From an uncultured Coriobacteriales bacterium (GTDB lineage: Bacteria > Actinomycetota > Coriobacteriia > Coriobacteriales > Eggerthellaceae): DNA of 33,444 nucleotides. Positions 16,082 to 24,880 of this stretch are shown here, in pieces. Within the stretch, counting starts at the first letter, position 1. Each line of letters begins with the position of its first letter. Under the pieces are notes generated by a model. That model did not search any database. It had not been told where the DNA came from and worked only from the letters and a program-made list of their open reading frames with translations. The translations under genes and the position numbers were made by a program. Location of the stretch: positions 1 through 33,444 of the forward strand of contig CAMPNZ010000012.1 of NCBI GenBank assembly GCA_946892075.1. Direction: 5' to 3'.

Positions 16082-17109
16082 GCGCGTAGCACCTCCTCGA
16101 AGGCTTCACGCAACAGGCGCGGATCGTGCCAGGTAGGAAGCGCGTCATCAATAAGGCGCCGCGCACACACGGAAATCCCCTTTTCACGCAGGGCATCGCG
16201 CTGGGCGTTATCCCACACCACAGGCGTTTTTTCGTGATGCGGCGTGTGAACAATAACCCAGTTCAAGCGCCCTTCAAGACCAAAGCGCAACAAAGCTTCA
16301 ACGTGTTCAAGCACCGACATTCCGCGCGTTTCGCCTTGAATATCAGCAAGTGAACACACGAAAACCACGTACGCCGATGACGCGCGAATAGCATCCACAA
16401 CGCCAGGAACAAGCAAGTTCGCAATAATGGACGTGAAAAGCGAACCGGGACCAAGCACAATAAGATTGGCGCTACGCAACGCGTCAAGCGCCGGTTCATA
16501 GGCTTGCAGCGCGTCGGGCGATTCGTCGGGCGACTCAAGCGACACGGTGTTAAGCGCACTACGCGAGTGAGAAGCAAGGGCCTGACCTCGCAAAAGGCGC
16601 CCTTCGTTGTTGCGCGCAAGCAAAGTAACGCGCTCGAGCGTTGAAGGGTACACTTTTCCGCGCGCGTGGAGCAGCTGAGCGCAGGTTTCAATAGCTGTTG
16701 GAAACGAACCCGTTGTTTGCTCAAGCGCAGAAAGCATAAGATTTCCAAGCGTGTGATTTTCGGCAAACGTGAAGCGCAAGCGGAACGCCTGCGTAAGAGC
16801 ATCCGTAGGGCACGCCGCCATCGCCGAGAGGCATTTACGCACGTCACCAGGGGTGCTGGCACCCGCTTCGTCGCGCAAAATGCCGCTTGAACCGCCATCG
16901 TCTGCCATCGCAACGACGCACGAGGTTTCTATGCCCATCGACAACAGCGTGCGGATTGACACAGGAGCTCCCGTTCCGCCGCCTACTACCACCGCTTTGA
17001 TGGAGCCGTCGCTTACAGCATTAGCCGGCAGCGCTTCGAAAGCTTCGGTAAGCGAAGGGTCGTGAACAAAGGGGCCGTCGCTTTTTTTGAAATTGATATG
17101 CACGAACAT
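16054..17109 (-). CDS. yvcK: Gluconeogenesis factor YvcK (UDP-sugar-binding, CofD-like)
   Basis: The 351-residue protein belongs to the YvcK/CofD family, which binds UDP-N-acetylglucosamine and links carbon flow to cell-wall synthesis; Bacillus mutants grow poorly on gluconeogenic substrates. The N-terminal loop VVVGGGTGAPV (41-51), MADDGGSSGILRDE, PGDVRKCLSA and TLGNLML are family motifs, and LIVLGPGSLFTSI is near the middle. The ATG overlaps the TAA stop of rapZ by one base (TAATG), and the 3' end overlaps whiA by 28 bp, so the three genes form one unit, as in most Gram-positive bacteria. Confidence 0.96.
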   Translation of the reverse strand: MFVHINFKKSDGPFVHDPSLTEAFEALPANAVSDGSIKAVVVGGGTGAPVSIRTLLSMGIETSCVVAMADDGGSSGILRDEAGASTPGDVRKCLSAMAACPTDALTQAFRLRFTFAENHTLGNLMLSALEQTTGSFPTAIETCAQLLHARGKVYPSTLERVTLLARNNEGRLLRGQALASHSRSALNTVSLESPDESPDALQAYEPALDALRSANLIVLGPGSLFTSIIANLLVPGVVDAIRASSAYVVFVCSLADIQGETRGMSVLEHVEALLRFGLEGRLNWVIVHTPHHEKTPVVWDNAQRDALREKGISVCARRLIDDALPTWHDPRLLREAFEEVLRACHLQPTSK

Positions 17110-18035
17110 TACTCCTTGCTTGTGGCGGTGCTATCAGGGGATTCGCGTTTTTGAGCAAGCGACAAGTCGCGGTGCGCAACGCTTACGCGGTAGCCAAGCG
17201 AAGAGAGGTACTCGCCTGTTACTTCTGCCAAACATACGCTGCGGTGCTGACCGCCCGTGCACCCGATGCCAATAGCCAGCTGCTGCTTGCCTTCATTCAC
17301 ATAACCAGGCATAACACAATCAAGCAAGGCCTCCCAGCGCTTCAAAAACTTTTCCGTTTCTTCGTTATACAGCACGTAGTCGCGCACTTCTTGATCGAGC
17401 CCCGTAAGATACTTCAAGCGCGCTTCATAATAGGGATTGGGAAGAAAGCGCACGTCAACCACTAAATCGGCATCGCGCGGCACGCCGTGTTTGAAGCCGA
17501 ACGAATACACGGTAACGGCAAGGCCGCGTGTGGTGGCGCCTTGTGCAAATGCTTCATTGAGCTTTGCGCGAAGCTCAGCAGGCAACATATGGGTGGTGTC
17601 GATAATCACATGAGCTCGCTGGCGGATGTCGTACAACACGTCGCGCTCGCGGGCAATTCCGCGCGAAATAGATGCGCCATCATCGCACAAAGGATGGCGG
17701 CGGCGCGACGATTTATAGCGCGCAATAAGCTTTTCATCTGCGGCATCAAGGAACAAAATGCGTATCGAAATGTGTTGCGTTGCCAGGCGATCAAGCTCGT
17801 CGTGCATGTGTTCAAAAAAGTTCCCCATGCGCGCATCACAGACCACCGCCAGCTTGCGACACGGCTCGTCGGGCTTGTTTTTGCACAGCGAAATAAGGCC
17901 GCCTATCAGTGCAGGAGGCAAATTGTCGACGCAAAAATACCCCAAATCTTCAAACACGCGCAGCGCTTCAGTGCGCCCGGCGCCACTCATTCCCGTTACG
18001 ATAACAAGATCAAAGGCATCCTGATCAGATTTCAT
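17109..18035 (-). CDS. rapZ: RNase adapter protein / nucleotide-binding protein RapZ (YvcJ)
   Basis: The 308-residue protein has an N-terminal P-loop GMSGAGRT (15-22) and the signature YFCVDNLPPAL. In the C-terminal half are VDVRFLPNPYY and GCTGGQHRSV, both diagnostic of RapZ. In E. coli RapZ delivers the small RNA GlmZ to RNase E; in Gram-positive species the role is less clear, with links to competence and cell-wall metabolism. The ATG at 18033-18035 has a near-perfect AAGGAGG 5 nt upstream. It lies 136 bp after uvrC and precedes yvcK with a 1-bp overlap. Confidence 0.96.
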   Translation of the reverse strand: MKSDQDAFDLVIVTGMSGAGRTEALRVFEDLGYFCVDNLPPALIGGLISLCKNKPDEPCRKLAVVCDARMGNFFEHMHDELDRLATQHISIRILFLDAADEKLIARYKSSRRRHPLCDDGASISRGIARERDVLYDIRQRAHVIIDTTHMLPAELRAKLNEAFAQGATTRGLAVTVYSFGFKHGVPRDADLVVDVRFLPNPYYEARLKYLTGLDQEVRDYVLYNEETEKFLKRWEALLDCVMPGYVNEGKQQLAIGIGCTGGQHRSVCLAEVTGEYLSSLGYRVSVAHRDLSLAQKRESPDSTATSKE

Positions 18036-18100
18036 ACATGCCTCCTTAGAACAGCAGGTACGTGGGTAATACTACGACAAAAAAAAGATACATCAGCCGC

Positions 18101-18127
18101 GCGAACGATGTCCCAGCACACGTTCGC
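18101..18127. repeat. Inverted repeat upstream of rapZ
   Basis: Perfect 7-bp arms GCGAACG (18101-18107) and CGTTCGC (18121-18127) flank a 13-nt spacer in the uvrC-rapZ gap. On the minus strand a run of eight T residues lies about 15 nt after the right arm, too far for a standard terminator. It could be an operator or a weak terminator. A TATAAT (minus strand) lies between it and uvrC. Confidence 0.5.
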
Positions 18128-18171
18128 TTGTGTTCCCGTTATTACAAAGCACCATTATAAAGCAAAAACCG

Positions 18172-20307
18172 CTACGCTTGTATGGAGCTTGCGCGTGCGG
18201 CATACAGCTGCAGCACCTCATGCACCTCGCGTGCTACGTCATCAGGCACAATGTGAGCGTCAATCAACTGCTCCAGCGTTGCAGCGCGCAGATTCTTAAA
18301 CGACCCAAAATAGCGAAGCAGCGCCTTTTTACGCTTGGGACCAATGCCGTTTACTTCGTCGAGTATGCTGGTTGTCATGCCTTTTTGGCGCAACTCGCGA
18401 TGAAACGTAATCGCAAAACGGTGCGCTTCGTCGCGCACGGCTTTCACCAGGTACAACGATGGCGAACCCATCGGCAGTACCACCGGCTGGCTGCCTTGCC
18501 ACGGCACAAACAACTCTTCGTCGCGCTTCGCTAAGCCCGCAAGCGCAATATCGTGAACGCCCATTTCGTCAAACATCGCAATAACAGCGTTCAACTGGGG
18601 CAATCCACCGTCAAGAATAATCAAATCGGGCTTCGCGCCAAAATCTTTATCGTTCATACGGGCAGCACAATAGCGCCGCTGCATCACTTCTTGCATGCTC
18701 AAAAAATCGTTCGCTTCATCAAGCTGCGCCTTAATTTTGAAGCGACGGTACTGCGACGTATCCGCTTTTCCGTTCACAAAAACCACCATCGATGCCACGG
18801 TATACGCACCGTGAAACGTTGAAATGTCGAAGCACTCAATGCGCATCGGCGGGCGCTCCATCGCAAGCGCATTTTCAAGCTGCAGCAAGGCGGTGTTCGT
18901 GCGGTTCGTGTCGTAGTTGTTCTTCACTTTATAGCGCAGCAGCGTATGTTTTGCCTGCTGATTCGCAAGTTTTAGAAACGCCGCCTTCTCGCCTTTCTGC
19001 GGAACGCTAAACCGCACGCGCGCCCCTTTTTTCGACGCCAGCTTTTCAGTAAGCCACGATTCCATCAGTTCTTGGTCTTCGGGCAGCTCATCGACACAAA
19101 TTTCCTTGGGAATTGAACTTGTTTGCTCGTAGTAGCGCAACAAAAACATGTGCAGCAAATCTTGCGTGGGAACATTTGAGCCTTTGTTCAGGACAAACTC
19201 GTTCGCGTTAAGCACCTGACCTTCGCGCACCATAAGCACATGCGCGCCAGCAAGCTCGTCCTCGCGATACATGCCGATAACGTCAATATCAAGCAAGCGC
19301 CCTACCTGCACATTTTGCTTGGAATGGAGCGAGGACAATACATCGAGGCGGCTTTTAATGCGCGCCGCTTTTTCAAAATCAAGATCAGCGGCGGCAGTTT
19401 GCATGGCGTGCGTTAATTCGTCTTGGAATTCTTTGTGCTGACCGTTCAGAAAACGAGTTACTTTTTCGACATTTTTCGCATATTCACCTGGCGAAACGCG
19501 TCCGCAGCACGCGCCGGGACCCAAGCCGACGTGGCAATCGAAGCACGGCTTGCTGAACGCGTGACGTGCGGGAACGGGAACGTCGCTTGAGGGTGCGGGC
19601 GCGGGTACGGGCGTGCGCGCGGATGTAGTTGCGGACGCAGGGCTTGCAGCATCGGCGCTGGCAGCAGCATCAGCGCAGGTAGTGTGTCCGTTCTTTGCGC
19701 ACGCGAACAGCGCTGGAGCGCTTGCGTCCGTTCCCCGCGCCTTCAAAGCACGCTGCATGCGACGCCATTCAGGACAGCGTGCACTGCACAGCGGCACCAC
19801 TTTGCGCGCAATTTCAATCAAGCGCCGCGCCGCACGCGAATCGGTAAACGGCCCAAAATAGCGCGTTGTTTTCACGTGTTTCTCGCGCGTGTATTTGATT
19901 GCGGGAAACATATCATCCATCGTAAGCGCAATAAACGGATATGTTTTGTCGTCCTTAAAATCGGCGTTAAAAAACGGCGCGTACTGGGCAATAAGGTTTC
20001 TTTCAAGCACCAGCGATTCGTGCTCGTTGTTCACAACAAGGTACTCAAACGACTCAATTTGTGAAACCAGCAAGGGAATTTTCGGACGATCGTCCAAAAA
20101 ACCAATGTATTGACGCATACGCGCGCGCAACTGCTTTGCTTTCCCCACGTAAATAACTTCGCCCTGAGCGTTTTTCCACAAATAACACCCTGGCTTCGTC
20201 GGCACAAATTCAAGCTCTTTTTTCAGGCGCTCAATTTTTTCTGCCTGCTGTTCGCGAACGCTATTACGCAGCGCAACATAGCGTATATGCTGGGGGTTTT
20301 CGCTCAT
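18172..20307 (-). CDS. uvrC: Excinuclease ABC subunit C, with low-complexity insert
   Basis: UvrC makes the two incisions in nucleotide excision repair. Domains in order: GIY-YIG nuclease (about 35-115, PGCYLWKN to IYVGKA); a cysteine-containing region (174-268) split by an Ala/Pro/Ser/Thr-rich insert at about 183-250; a UVR motif for UvrB contact (about 290-330); the RNase H-like endonuclease with the segments ECFDIST, LDGGLPQLN and EAHRFAITFHR; and a C-terminal helix-hairpin-helix region (INGIGPKRKKALLR-like). The 711-residue length is long because of the insert. One of the usual iron-sulfur cysteines is replaced by glycine. The start has GAAGGTG 10-11 nt upstream. It follows the acetyltransferase gene by 20 bp. 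Confidence 0.95.
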   Translation of the reverse strand: MSENPQHIRYVALRNSVREQQAEKIERLKKELEFVPTKPGCYLWKNAQGEVIYVGKAKQLRARMRQYIGFLDDRPKIPLLVSQIESFEYLVVNNEHESLVLERNLIAQYAPFFNADFKDDKTYPFIALTMDDMFPAIKYTREKHVKTTRYFGPFTDSRAARRLIEIARKVVPLCSARCPEWRRMQRALKARGTDASAPALFACAKNGHTTCADAAASADAASPASATTSARTPVPAPAPSSDVPVPARHAFSKPCFDCHVGLGPGACCGRVSPGEYAKNVEKVTRFLNGQHKEFQDELTHAMQTAAADLDFEKAARIKSRLDVLSSLHSKQNVQVGRLLDIDVIGMYREDELAGAHVLMVREGQVLNANEFVLNKGSNVPTQDLLHMFLLRYYEQTSSIPKEICVDELPEDQELMESWLTEKLASKKGARVRFSVPQKGEKAAFLKLANQQAKHTLLRYKVKNNYDTNRTNTALLQLENALAMERPPMRIECFDISTFHGAYTVASMVVFVNGKADTSQYRRFKIKAQLDEANDFLSMQEVMQRRYCAARMNDKDFGAKPDLIILDGGLPQLNAVIAMFDEMGVHDIALAGLAKRDEELFVPWQGSQPVVLPMGSPSLYLVKAVRDEAHRFAITFHRELRQKGMTTSILDEVNGIGPKRKKALLRYFGSFKNLRAATLEQLIDAHIVPDDVAREVHEVLQLYAARASSIQA

Positions 20308-20327
20308 GACACGCGCGCACCTTCGTC

Positions 20328-20858
20328 TTATGAAAGCAATTTTTCGTAAGCGTAGCGCAGTTTGGTGGGCTCGGTTGTGTGCAGAAGATGAAAGCTTCCA
20401 ACGTGCGTGTAGCCAAGCTTTTCAAGCAGCGCATGCATGCGAACGTTCCCGGGATGTGTGTCAACGCGCAAGGCACGCAGATGGTGCTGGCGCGCAAGAT
20501 CCTCCGCGAAGCCAAAAAGCGCTGTTGCGGTGCCGCGACGCGCAACATGCGTATTCGTAGCAACGCGATGAATGGTAAGGTAGTCGGGGTTTTGCGACGT
20601 ACCAGGCGTACTCCACGTTCCATCAATCGAGTCGTACTCGGTGTCGCCCTGGGCGCTTAGCATGGCAACGCCCAAAAAAATGCCCTGTTCAGTTGCTACA
20701 TACAGTTCCTGATGCTGAATATCGGCGCGAATGGTTTCAGGAAACGGACGCCCGCTTTGCCACTGATCGATACCAAGCTGCGCAAGTTGCGCGCGGCCAT
20801 CAGCATATACTGCTGAAATGGCATCAAAATCTTGCATGGTTGCAAGGCGAATTTCCAT
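20328..20858 (-). CDS. GNAT-family N-acetyltransferase, substrate unknown
   Basis: The 176-residue protein is a single GNAT domain. The start MEIRLATMQDFDAISAVY is typical, and the acetyl-CoA-binding part is visible as IHRVATNTHVARRGTATALF (usual R/Q-x-x-G-x-G/A), followed by LRVDTHPGNVRMHALLEKLGY, a common motif B/C ending. The substrate cannot be deduced. The ATG at 20856-20858 has AGGGA 5 nt upstream, so a 28-residue upstream extension of repetitive Arg/Glu sequence is rejected. It lies between uvrA and uvrC in the same direction; this gives no clear functional link to DNA repair. Confidence 0.88.
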   Translation of the reverse strand: MEIRLATMQDFDAISAVYADGRAQLAQLGIDQWQSGRPFPETIRADIQHQELYVATEQGIFLGVAMLSAQGDTEYDSIDGTWSTPGTSQNPDYLTIHRVATNTHVARRGTATALFGFAEDLARQHHLRALRVDTHPGNVRMHALLEKLGYTHVGSFHLLHTTEPTKLRYAYEKLLS

Positions 20859-20992
20859 AATTGTCCCTTTCCTTAACAGCAAACTAATAAACGCTTGCAC
20901 ACGCGCGCGGGCGCGCTCACACTCACATTCGTTCCCCAACACGCACGGAAGCTCGAACGGGAACGCTCAAACGCGCACATGAGAGCTAGAAT

Positions 20993-23900
20993 TTAACCAC
21001 GTGCAAGCAACGGTGTCAAGAACTGGCCCGTGTAGCTTTCCTTACACGCGCACACGTCCTCGGGCGTGCCACATGCTACAATGCGACCGCCGCCACTTCC
21101 CCCTTCAGGGCCTAAATCAATAATGTGATCGGCGCATTTAATGACATCCAGATTGTGCTCAATCACCAGCACCGTATTGCCAGCGTCCACTAACCGTTGT
21201 AACACAGAAAGCAACTGATCGACATCCTCAAAATGCAATCCGGTGGTAGGTTCGTCCAAAATGTACATCGTTTTGCCTGTTGCGCGCTTGTTTAACTCGC
21301 TTGACAACTTCACGCGCTGCGCTTCGCCACCCGAGAGCGTTGTAGAGCTTTGACCAAGGCGTATATAGCCCAGGCCCACGTCGTGAAGCGATTGCAATTT
21401 CGTGCGAATGCATGAAATGTTCTCGAAGAAATGGAGCGCTTCATCAACCGTCATGTCAAGCACATCAGCGATACTTTTGCCCTTGTACAATACCGAAAGC
21501 GTTTCACGATTGTAGCGCGCACCGTCGCATTCTTCGCACGCAACATAAATGTCAGGCAGGAAGTGCATTTCAATTTTCAGCTGGCCGTCGCCTTTGCACA
21601 CTTCACAGCGTCCACCCTCGGTATTAAACGAGAAGCGACCCGGCCGAAAGCCTTTAAGCTTCGCTTCAGGCGTTGATGCATACAAATCGCGAACGTGATC
21701 CCATAAGCCCACATAGGTTGCAGGATTCGAGCGCGGTGTGCGCCCGATTGGGCTTTGATCGACGATGATCACTTTGTTCAGGTGCTCAAGGCCCGTGATG
21801 CGCTTGTACGCACCTTCTTTCATGCGCGCGCCGTTAAGTTTGTTGCACAAAAGCGGCGCAAGCGTATCGGAAATAAGCGAGCTTTTCCCCGAGCCGCTAA
21901 CGCCCGTAACGCAGGTGAACGTACCCAAAGGAATAGAAACGGTAAGGTTTTGCAGGTTGTTTTCTGACGCGCCATAAAGCGTAAGCGTACCGCGGCGCGG
22001 ATGGCGGCGCTTGCGCGGAACGGCAATAGATTTGCGGCCACTTAAGTAGGCGCCTGTCAGCGATTTTTTGTTGGCAATAATGTCGGCAGGCGTGCCTTGC
22101 GCAACCACGTGTCCGCCGTGTTCGCCTGCGCCAGGGCCCATGTCAATCACCCAATCGGCAACGCGTATCGTGTCTTCGTCGTGTTCTACAACCAGCACGG
22201 TATTACCAAGATCGCGCAACTTTTGCAGCGTGCGAATAAGGCGCACGTTGTCGCGCTGATGCAAACCGATAGACGGCTCATCAAGAATGTACAGCACGCC
22301 CATAAGCCCAGCTCCAATTTGCGTTGCCAAGCGAATGCGCTGCGCTTCACCACCCGAGAGCGTTGAGCACGAACGCTCAAGGCTTAAATAATCAAGCCCA
22401 ACGTTCACCAAAAACTGCAAGCGAGCTCGAATTTCCTTCACAATAGGCTCGGCAATCAGCGCCTTTGACCCGCTGAAATGCAGCGACTCGAAAAACGCCA
22501 AGCTATCGCGCGCGCTCATATGACAGCACTCATAAATTGACTTTTCACCAACCGTTACCGCAAGCATTTCAGGGCGCAAACGCTGACCTTTGCACGCTTC
22601 ACAGGGAACGGTTGCAATGTAGCGCATGAACTTATCGCGTTGGCGATCGCTGCTTGCTTCCTTAAGCTTATCGCGCACAGCTGCCACAATGCCGTGCCAT
22701 TCGATGTCCCAAAATGTTTTGCGGCCGTCAATTTTTATGTAGTGAACGCGCACTTTTTCACGCGTTCCATACAGCAGAACATGGCGCGTTTTCTCGGGTA
22801 AATCACACCACGGCGTATCGGCGCTGCCGCCCATATGCTGAACTACTGCCTCAAGCACCTGCGGATAGTAGTTGCCTGTTTTGAACGGCGCCACAGCACC
22901 TTGCGCAATACTTAACGATGTATCGGGAACTACCAGGTGAGGGTCAACTTCCTCGCAACTGCCAAGGCCCAAACAGCTTGGACACGCGCCATAGGGAGCG
23001 TTAAACGAGAAGTCGCGCGGCTGTAAATCGGGAACGGAGTAGCCGTGCTCGGGGCACGCATTGCGCAACGAGTACAGAAGCTCACCCGACGTGCGTGCGC
23101 CTTTTGCGCCTGATGAGCGGTGCTGCGCAGGGGTGTTGGTGGTGTCGGGGCTGGTGGCAGCGTCAGCGGTGACGGTTGCAGCGTCGGAGGTGGCAACGTG
23201 TGCAGGTGTGGACACGTTCGATTGCGCGTGCGCTTGTGTAGCTTCGTCTACAAAGGACACAAGCACGCTGCCATCTGCAAGAATACTTGCCTGTTCAACC
23301 GCGCTGGTAATGCGAGAGCGTGATGACTCTTTCAACACAACACGGTCGATGATAACTTCAATAAAATGTTTTACTTTTTTGTTCAGCGTAAGGGGTGTGC
23401 CGTCGTATTTAATAATGGTGCCGTCAACACGAAAACGCACGAAACCTTCCCGCGATAAATCGGCAAACAGCTTGGTGAACTCGCCTTTTTTCCCTTGGAC
23501 CAGCGGCGCCATAATAAGCGCACGGCGCGCACCAGATGTGCTGGCGCTCTGCCCAGAAGCGGTGCCCGTGTCGCATGCGCCCGCAGCGCCAGCGCCCGAA
23601 GTGCTATCACACGCGTTACTCGTTTCTGCAGCAGCGTTCAAAATGTTGTCGGTTACCTGGTCGGCTGTTTGCTGGGTAATTACTTTGCCGCATTCAGGGC
23701 AATGAGCAACACCCACACGCGCATAAAGAAGTCGCAGGTAGTCATATATTTCTGTGGTCGTTGCAACCGTTGATCGCGGATTGGTTGATGTCGTTTTCTG
23801 ATCGATAGATACCGCCGGCGACAAGCCATCAATGCTATCAACATCGGGCTTTGACATGCGACCCAAAAACATGCGCGCGTAGCTTGAAAGCGACTCAACA

Positions 23901-24061
23901 TAGCGCCGCTGCCCTTCAGCGTAAATGGTGTCGAACGCCAAACTCGACTTACCCGAGCCCGAAAGCCCTGTTATAACCACTAATTTATCGCGCGGAATAC
24001 GTACTGAAACATTTTGTAACGTGTGCTCTCGCGCACCTTTGATAACAATTTCGCGCTCCAT
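20993..24061 (-). CDS. uvrA: Excinuclease ABC subunit A, with two low-complexity inserts
   Basis: UvrA is the damage-recognition ATPase of nucleotide excision repair. It has two ABC modules with P-loops GLSGSGKS (32-39) and GVSGSGKS in the second half, and two LSGGEAQR signatures. Zinc-binding cysteine pairs are seen as CPECGK (121-126), CPEHGY (336-341) and CPSCLG (360-365), EACKGQRL, and later CEVCKGDGQL with CEECDGARY. At 1022 residues it is about 80 longer than usual. The excess is in two Ala/Thr/Ser/Gly-rich stretches at about residues 145-179 (bases 23522-23629) and 277-328 (23076-23233). The ribosome-binding site is weak (GTGAG). Confidence 0.97.
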   Translation of the reverse strand: MEREIVIKGAREHTLQNVSVRIPRDKLVVITGLSGSGKSSLAFDTIYAEGQRRYVESLSSYARMFLGRMSKPDVDSIDGLSPAVSIDQKTTSTNPRSTVATTTEIYDYLRLLYARVGVAHCPECGKVITQQTADQVTDNILNAAAETSNACDSTSGAGAAGACDTGTASGQSASTSGARRALIMAPLVQGKKGEFTKLFADLSREGFVRFRVDGTIIKYDGTPLTLNKKVKHFIEVIIDRVVLKESSRSRITSAVEQASILADGSVLVSFVDEATQAHAQSNVSTPAHVATSDAATVTADAATSPDTTNTPAQHRSSGAKGARTSGELLYSLRNACPEHGYSVPDLQPRDFSFNAPYGACPSCLGLGSCEEVDPHLVVPDTSLSIAQGAVAPFKTGNYYPQVLEAVVQHMGGSADTPWCDLPEKTRHVLLYGTREKVRVHYIKIDGRKTFWDIEWHGIVAAVRDKLKEASSDRQRDKFMRYIATVPCEACKGQRLRPEMLAVTVGEKSIYECCHMSARDSLAFFESLHFSGSKALIAEPIVKEIRARLQFLVNVGLDYLSLERSCSTLSGGEAQRIRLATQIGAGLMGVLYILDEPSIGLHQRDNVRLIRTLQKLRDLGNTVLVVEHDEDTIRVADWVIDMGPGAGEHGGHVVAQGTPADIIANKKSLTGAYLSGRKSIAVPRKRRHPRRGTLTLYGASENNLQNLTVSIPLGTFTCVTGVSGSGKSSLISDTLAPLLCNKLNGARMKEGAYKRITGLEHLNKVIIVDQSPIGRTPRSNPATYVGLWDHVRDLYASTPEAKLKGFRPGRFSFNTEGGRCEVCKGDGQLKIEMHFLPDIYVACEECDGARYNRETLSVLYKGKSIADVLDMTVDEALHFFENISCIRTKLQSLHDVGLGYIRLGQSSTTLSGGEAQRVKLSSELNKRATGKTMYILDEPTTGLHFEDVDQLLSVLQRLVDAGNTVLVIEHNLDVIKCADHIIDLGPEGGSGGGRIVACGTPEDVCACKESYTGQFLTPLLARG

Positions 24062-24407
24062 GTACTCACAGTCTTTCGTTGTAATGCTTGTAGCTACCGT
24101 TTTCGTTGTGCGTTTCGGTGCTGGTGCTTTTGATGGTGTTGGTACTTGGTTGCCTTATCGGTAACTTTTATATTGTAATGGAGCGCGCATGATCGATGTA
24201 CCTCAATCGTAACTGTTATGAAATGCTTACCTTCATTGCACAGATGCAAGGTGTGAAGGCATTACGTGGATGGCACGGAAATTGCACAGGCAGCACATTA
24301 AGTAAGCAAGTGGTGCGGCGGGTACGCGTGGAGCTTGATGACGCACCCGAGCCTCTGAATTGTTCGCCTTATATGGGTAACGAACAGTGTCTTTAGTGCA
24401 CAGGGCT
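24062..24407. other. Gene-free leader of uvrA
   Basis: The 346-bp stretch has no gene with family-like features. It contains a loose series of 12-bp G/T-rich units (24097-24144), an inverted repeat TGTTCG/CGAACA (24361-24366 and 24381-24386, 14-nt spacer) at the DUF3021 end, and AT-rich sequence near 24155-24180 that could hold the uvrA promoter. No canonical actinobacterial SOS box (CGAAC-N4-GTTCG) was found. Confidence 0.5.
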
Positions 24408-24848
24408 TTACTTGTCCTTCTGTTCTTGAAGAATACGTAAATGCTCATTCATCTGGCGCGATGTTTTGTAATTAAATGCAAAGATAATCGAGCTTATTAC
24501 GAAAGGAACAACGATGCAAAACACAACACTTATTGCAACAGCATAATTGCTTTCTCCCAGCGGAATCCAATGCACAGCAATTGCAATCAAAAGGTAGATA
24601 ATCACCGGCGGAATAAACCCAATAGCAAATCGCGTCCAACGGGAAAAGCGCTCCATGCGCCATGAGAACGCAAAAACACCAAACGCTAAACCTGTTCCCA
24701 GTGATGCAAGCGCGTATGACGCTATACGCATGCCATCTTCGCTTTGTGAAAGCAGCGCAAATATAAGTGTCATAATGGTAAAAATGAAACATCCAATACC
24801 AATTCCCGTGCGTATATCTTGGGCGATCTGTTTTATGGTTATATTCAT
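24408..24848 (-). CDS. DUF3021-like four-helix membrane protein, partner of LytTR regulator
   Basis: The 146-residue protein has four predicted membrane helices (about 13-33, 44-64, 74-94 and 103-125) and a short charged C-terminal tail. Size, topology and location right after a LytTR regulator match DUF3021 membrane proteins of LytTR regulatory systems, in which the membrane protein restrains the regulator (for example HdrM and BrsM of Streptococcus mutans). The ATG at 24846-24848 has AAGGAG 6 nt upstream; an upstream in-frame ATG at 24869 is less likely. It lies 32 bp downstream of the regulator gene. Its role as inhibitor is an inference from the family. Confidence 0.8.
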   Translation of the reverse strand: MNITIKQIAQDIRTGIGIGCFIFTIMTLIFALLSQSEDGMRIASYALASLGTGLAFGVFAFSWRMERFSRWTRFAIGFIPPVIIYLLIAIAVHWIPLGESNYAVAISVVFCIVVPFVISSIIFAFNYKTSRQMNEHLRILQEQKDK

Positions 24849-24880
24849 CGTAAACTCCTTTATTGCCATGTAAATAATCT

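Noticed and set aside
24196..24396. Plus-strand open frame of 66 codons upstream of uvrA
   Set aside because: No ribosome-binding site, no recognisable motif, and it is alone on the opposite strand in a leader region.
24062..24407. LexA/SOS box for uvrA
   Set aside because: No CGAAC-N4-GTTCG match; the dyad present has the opposite order and a 14-nt spacer.
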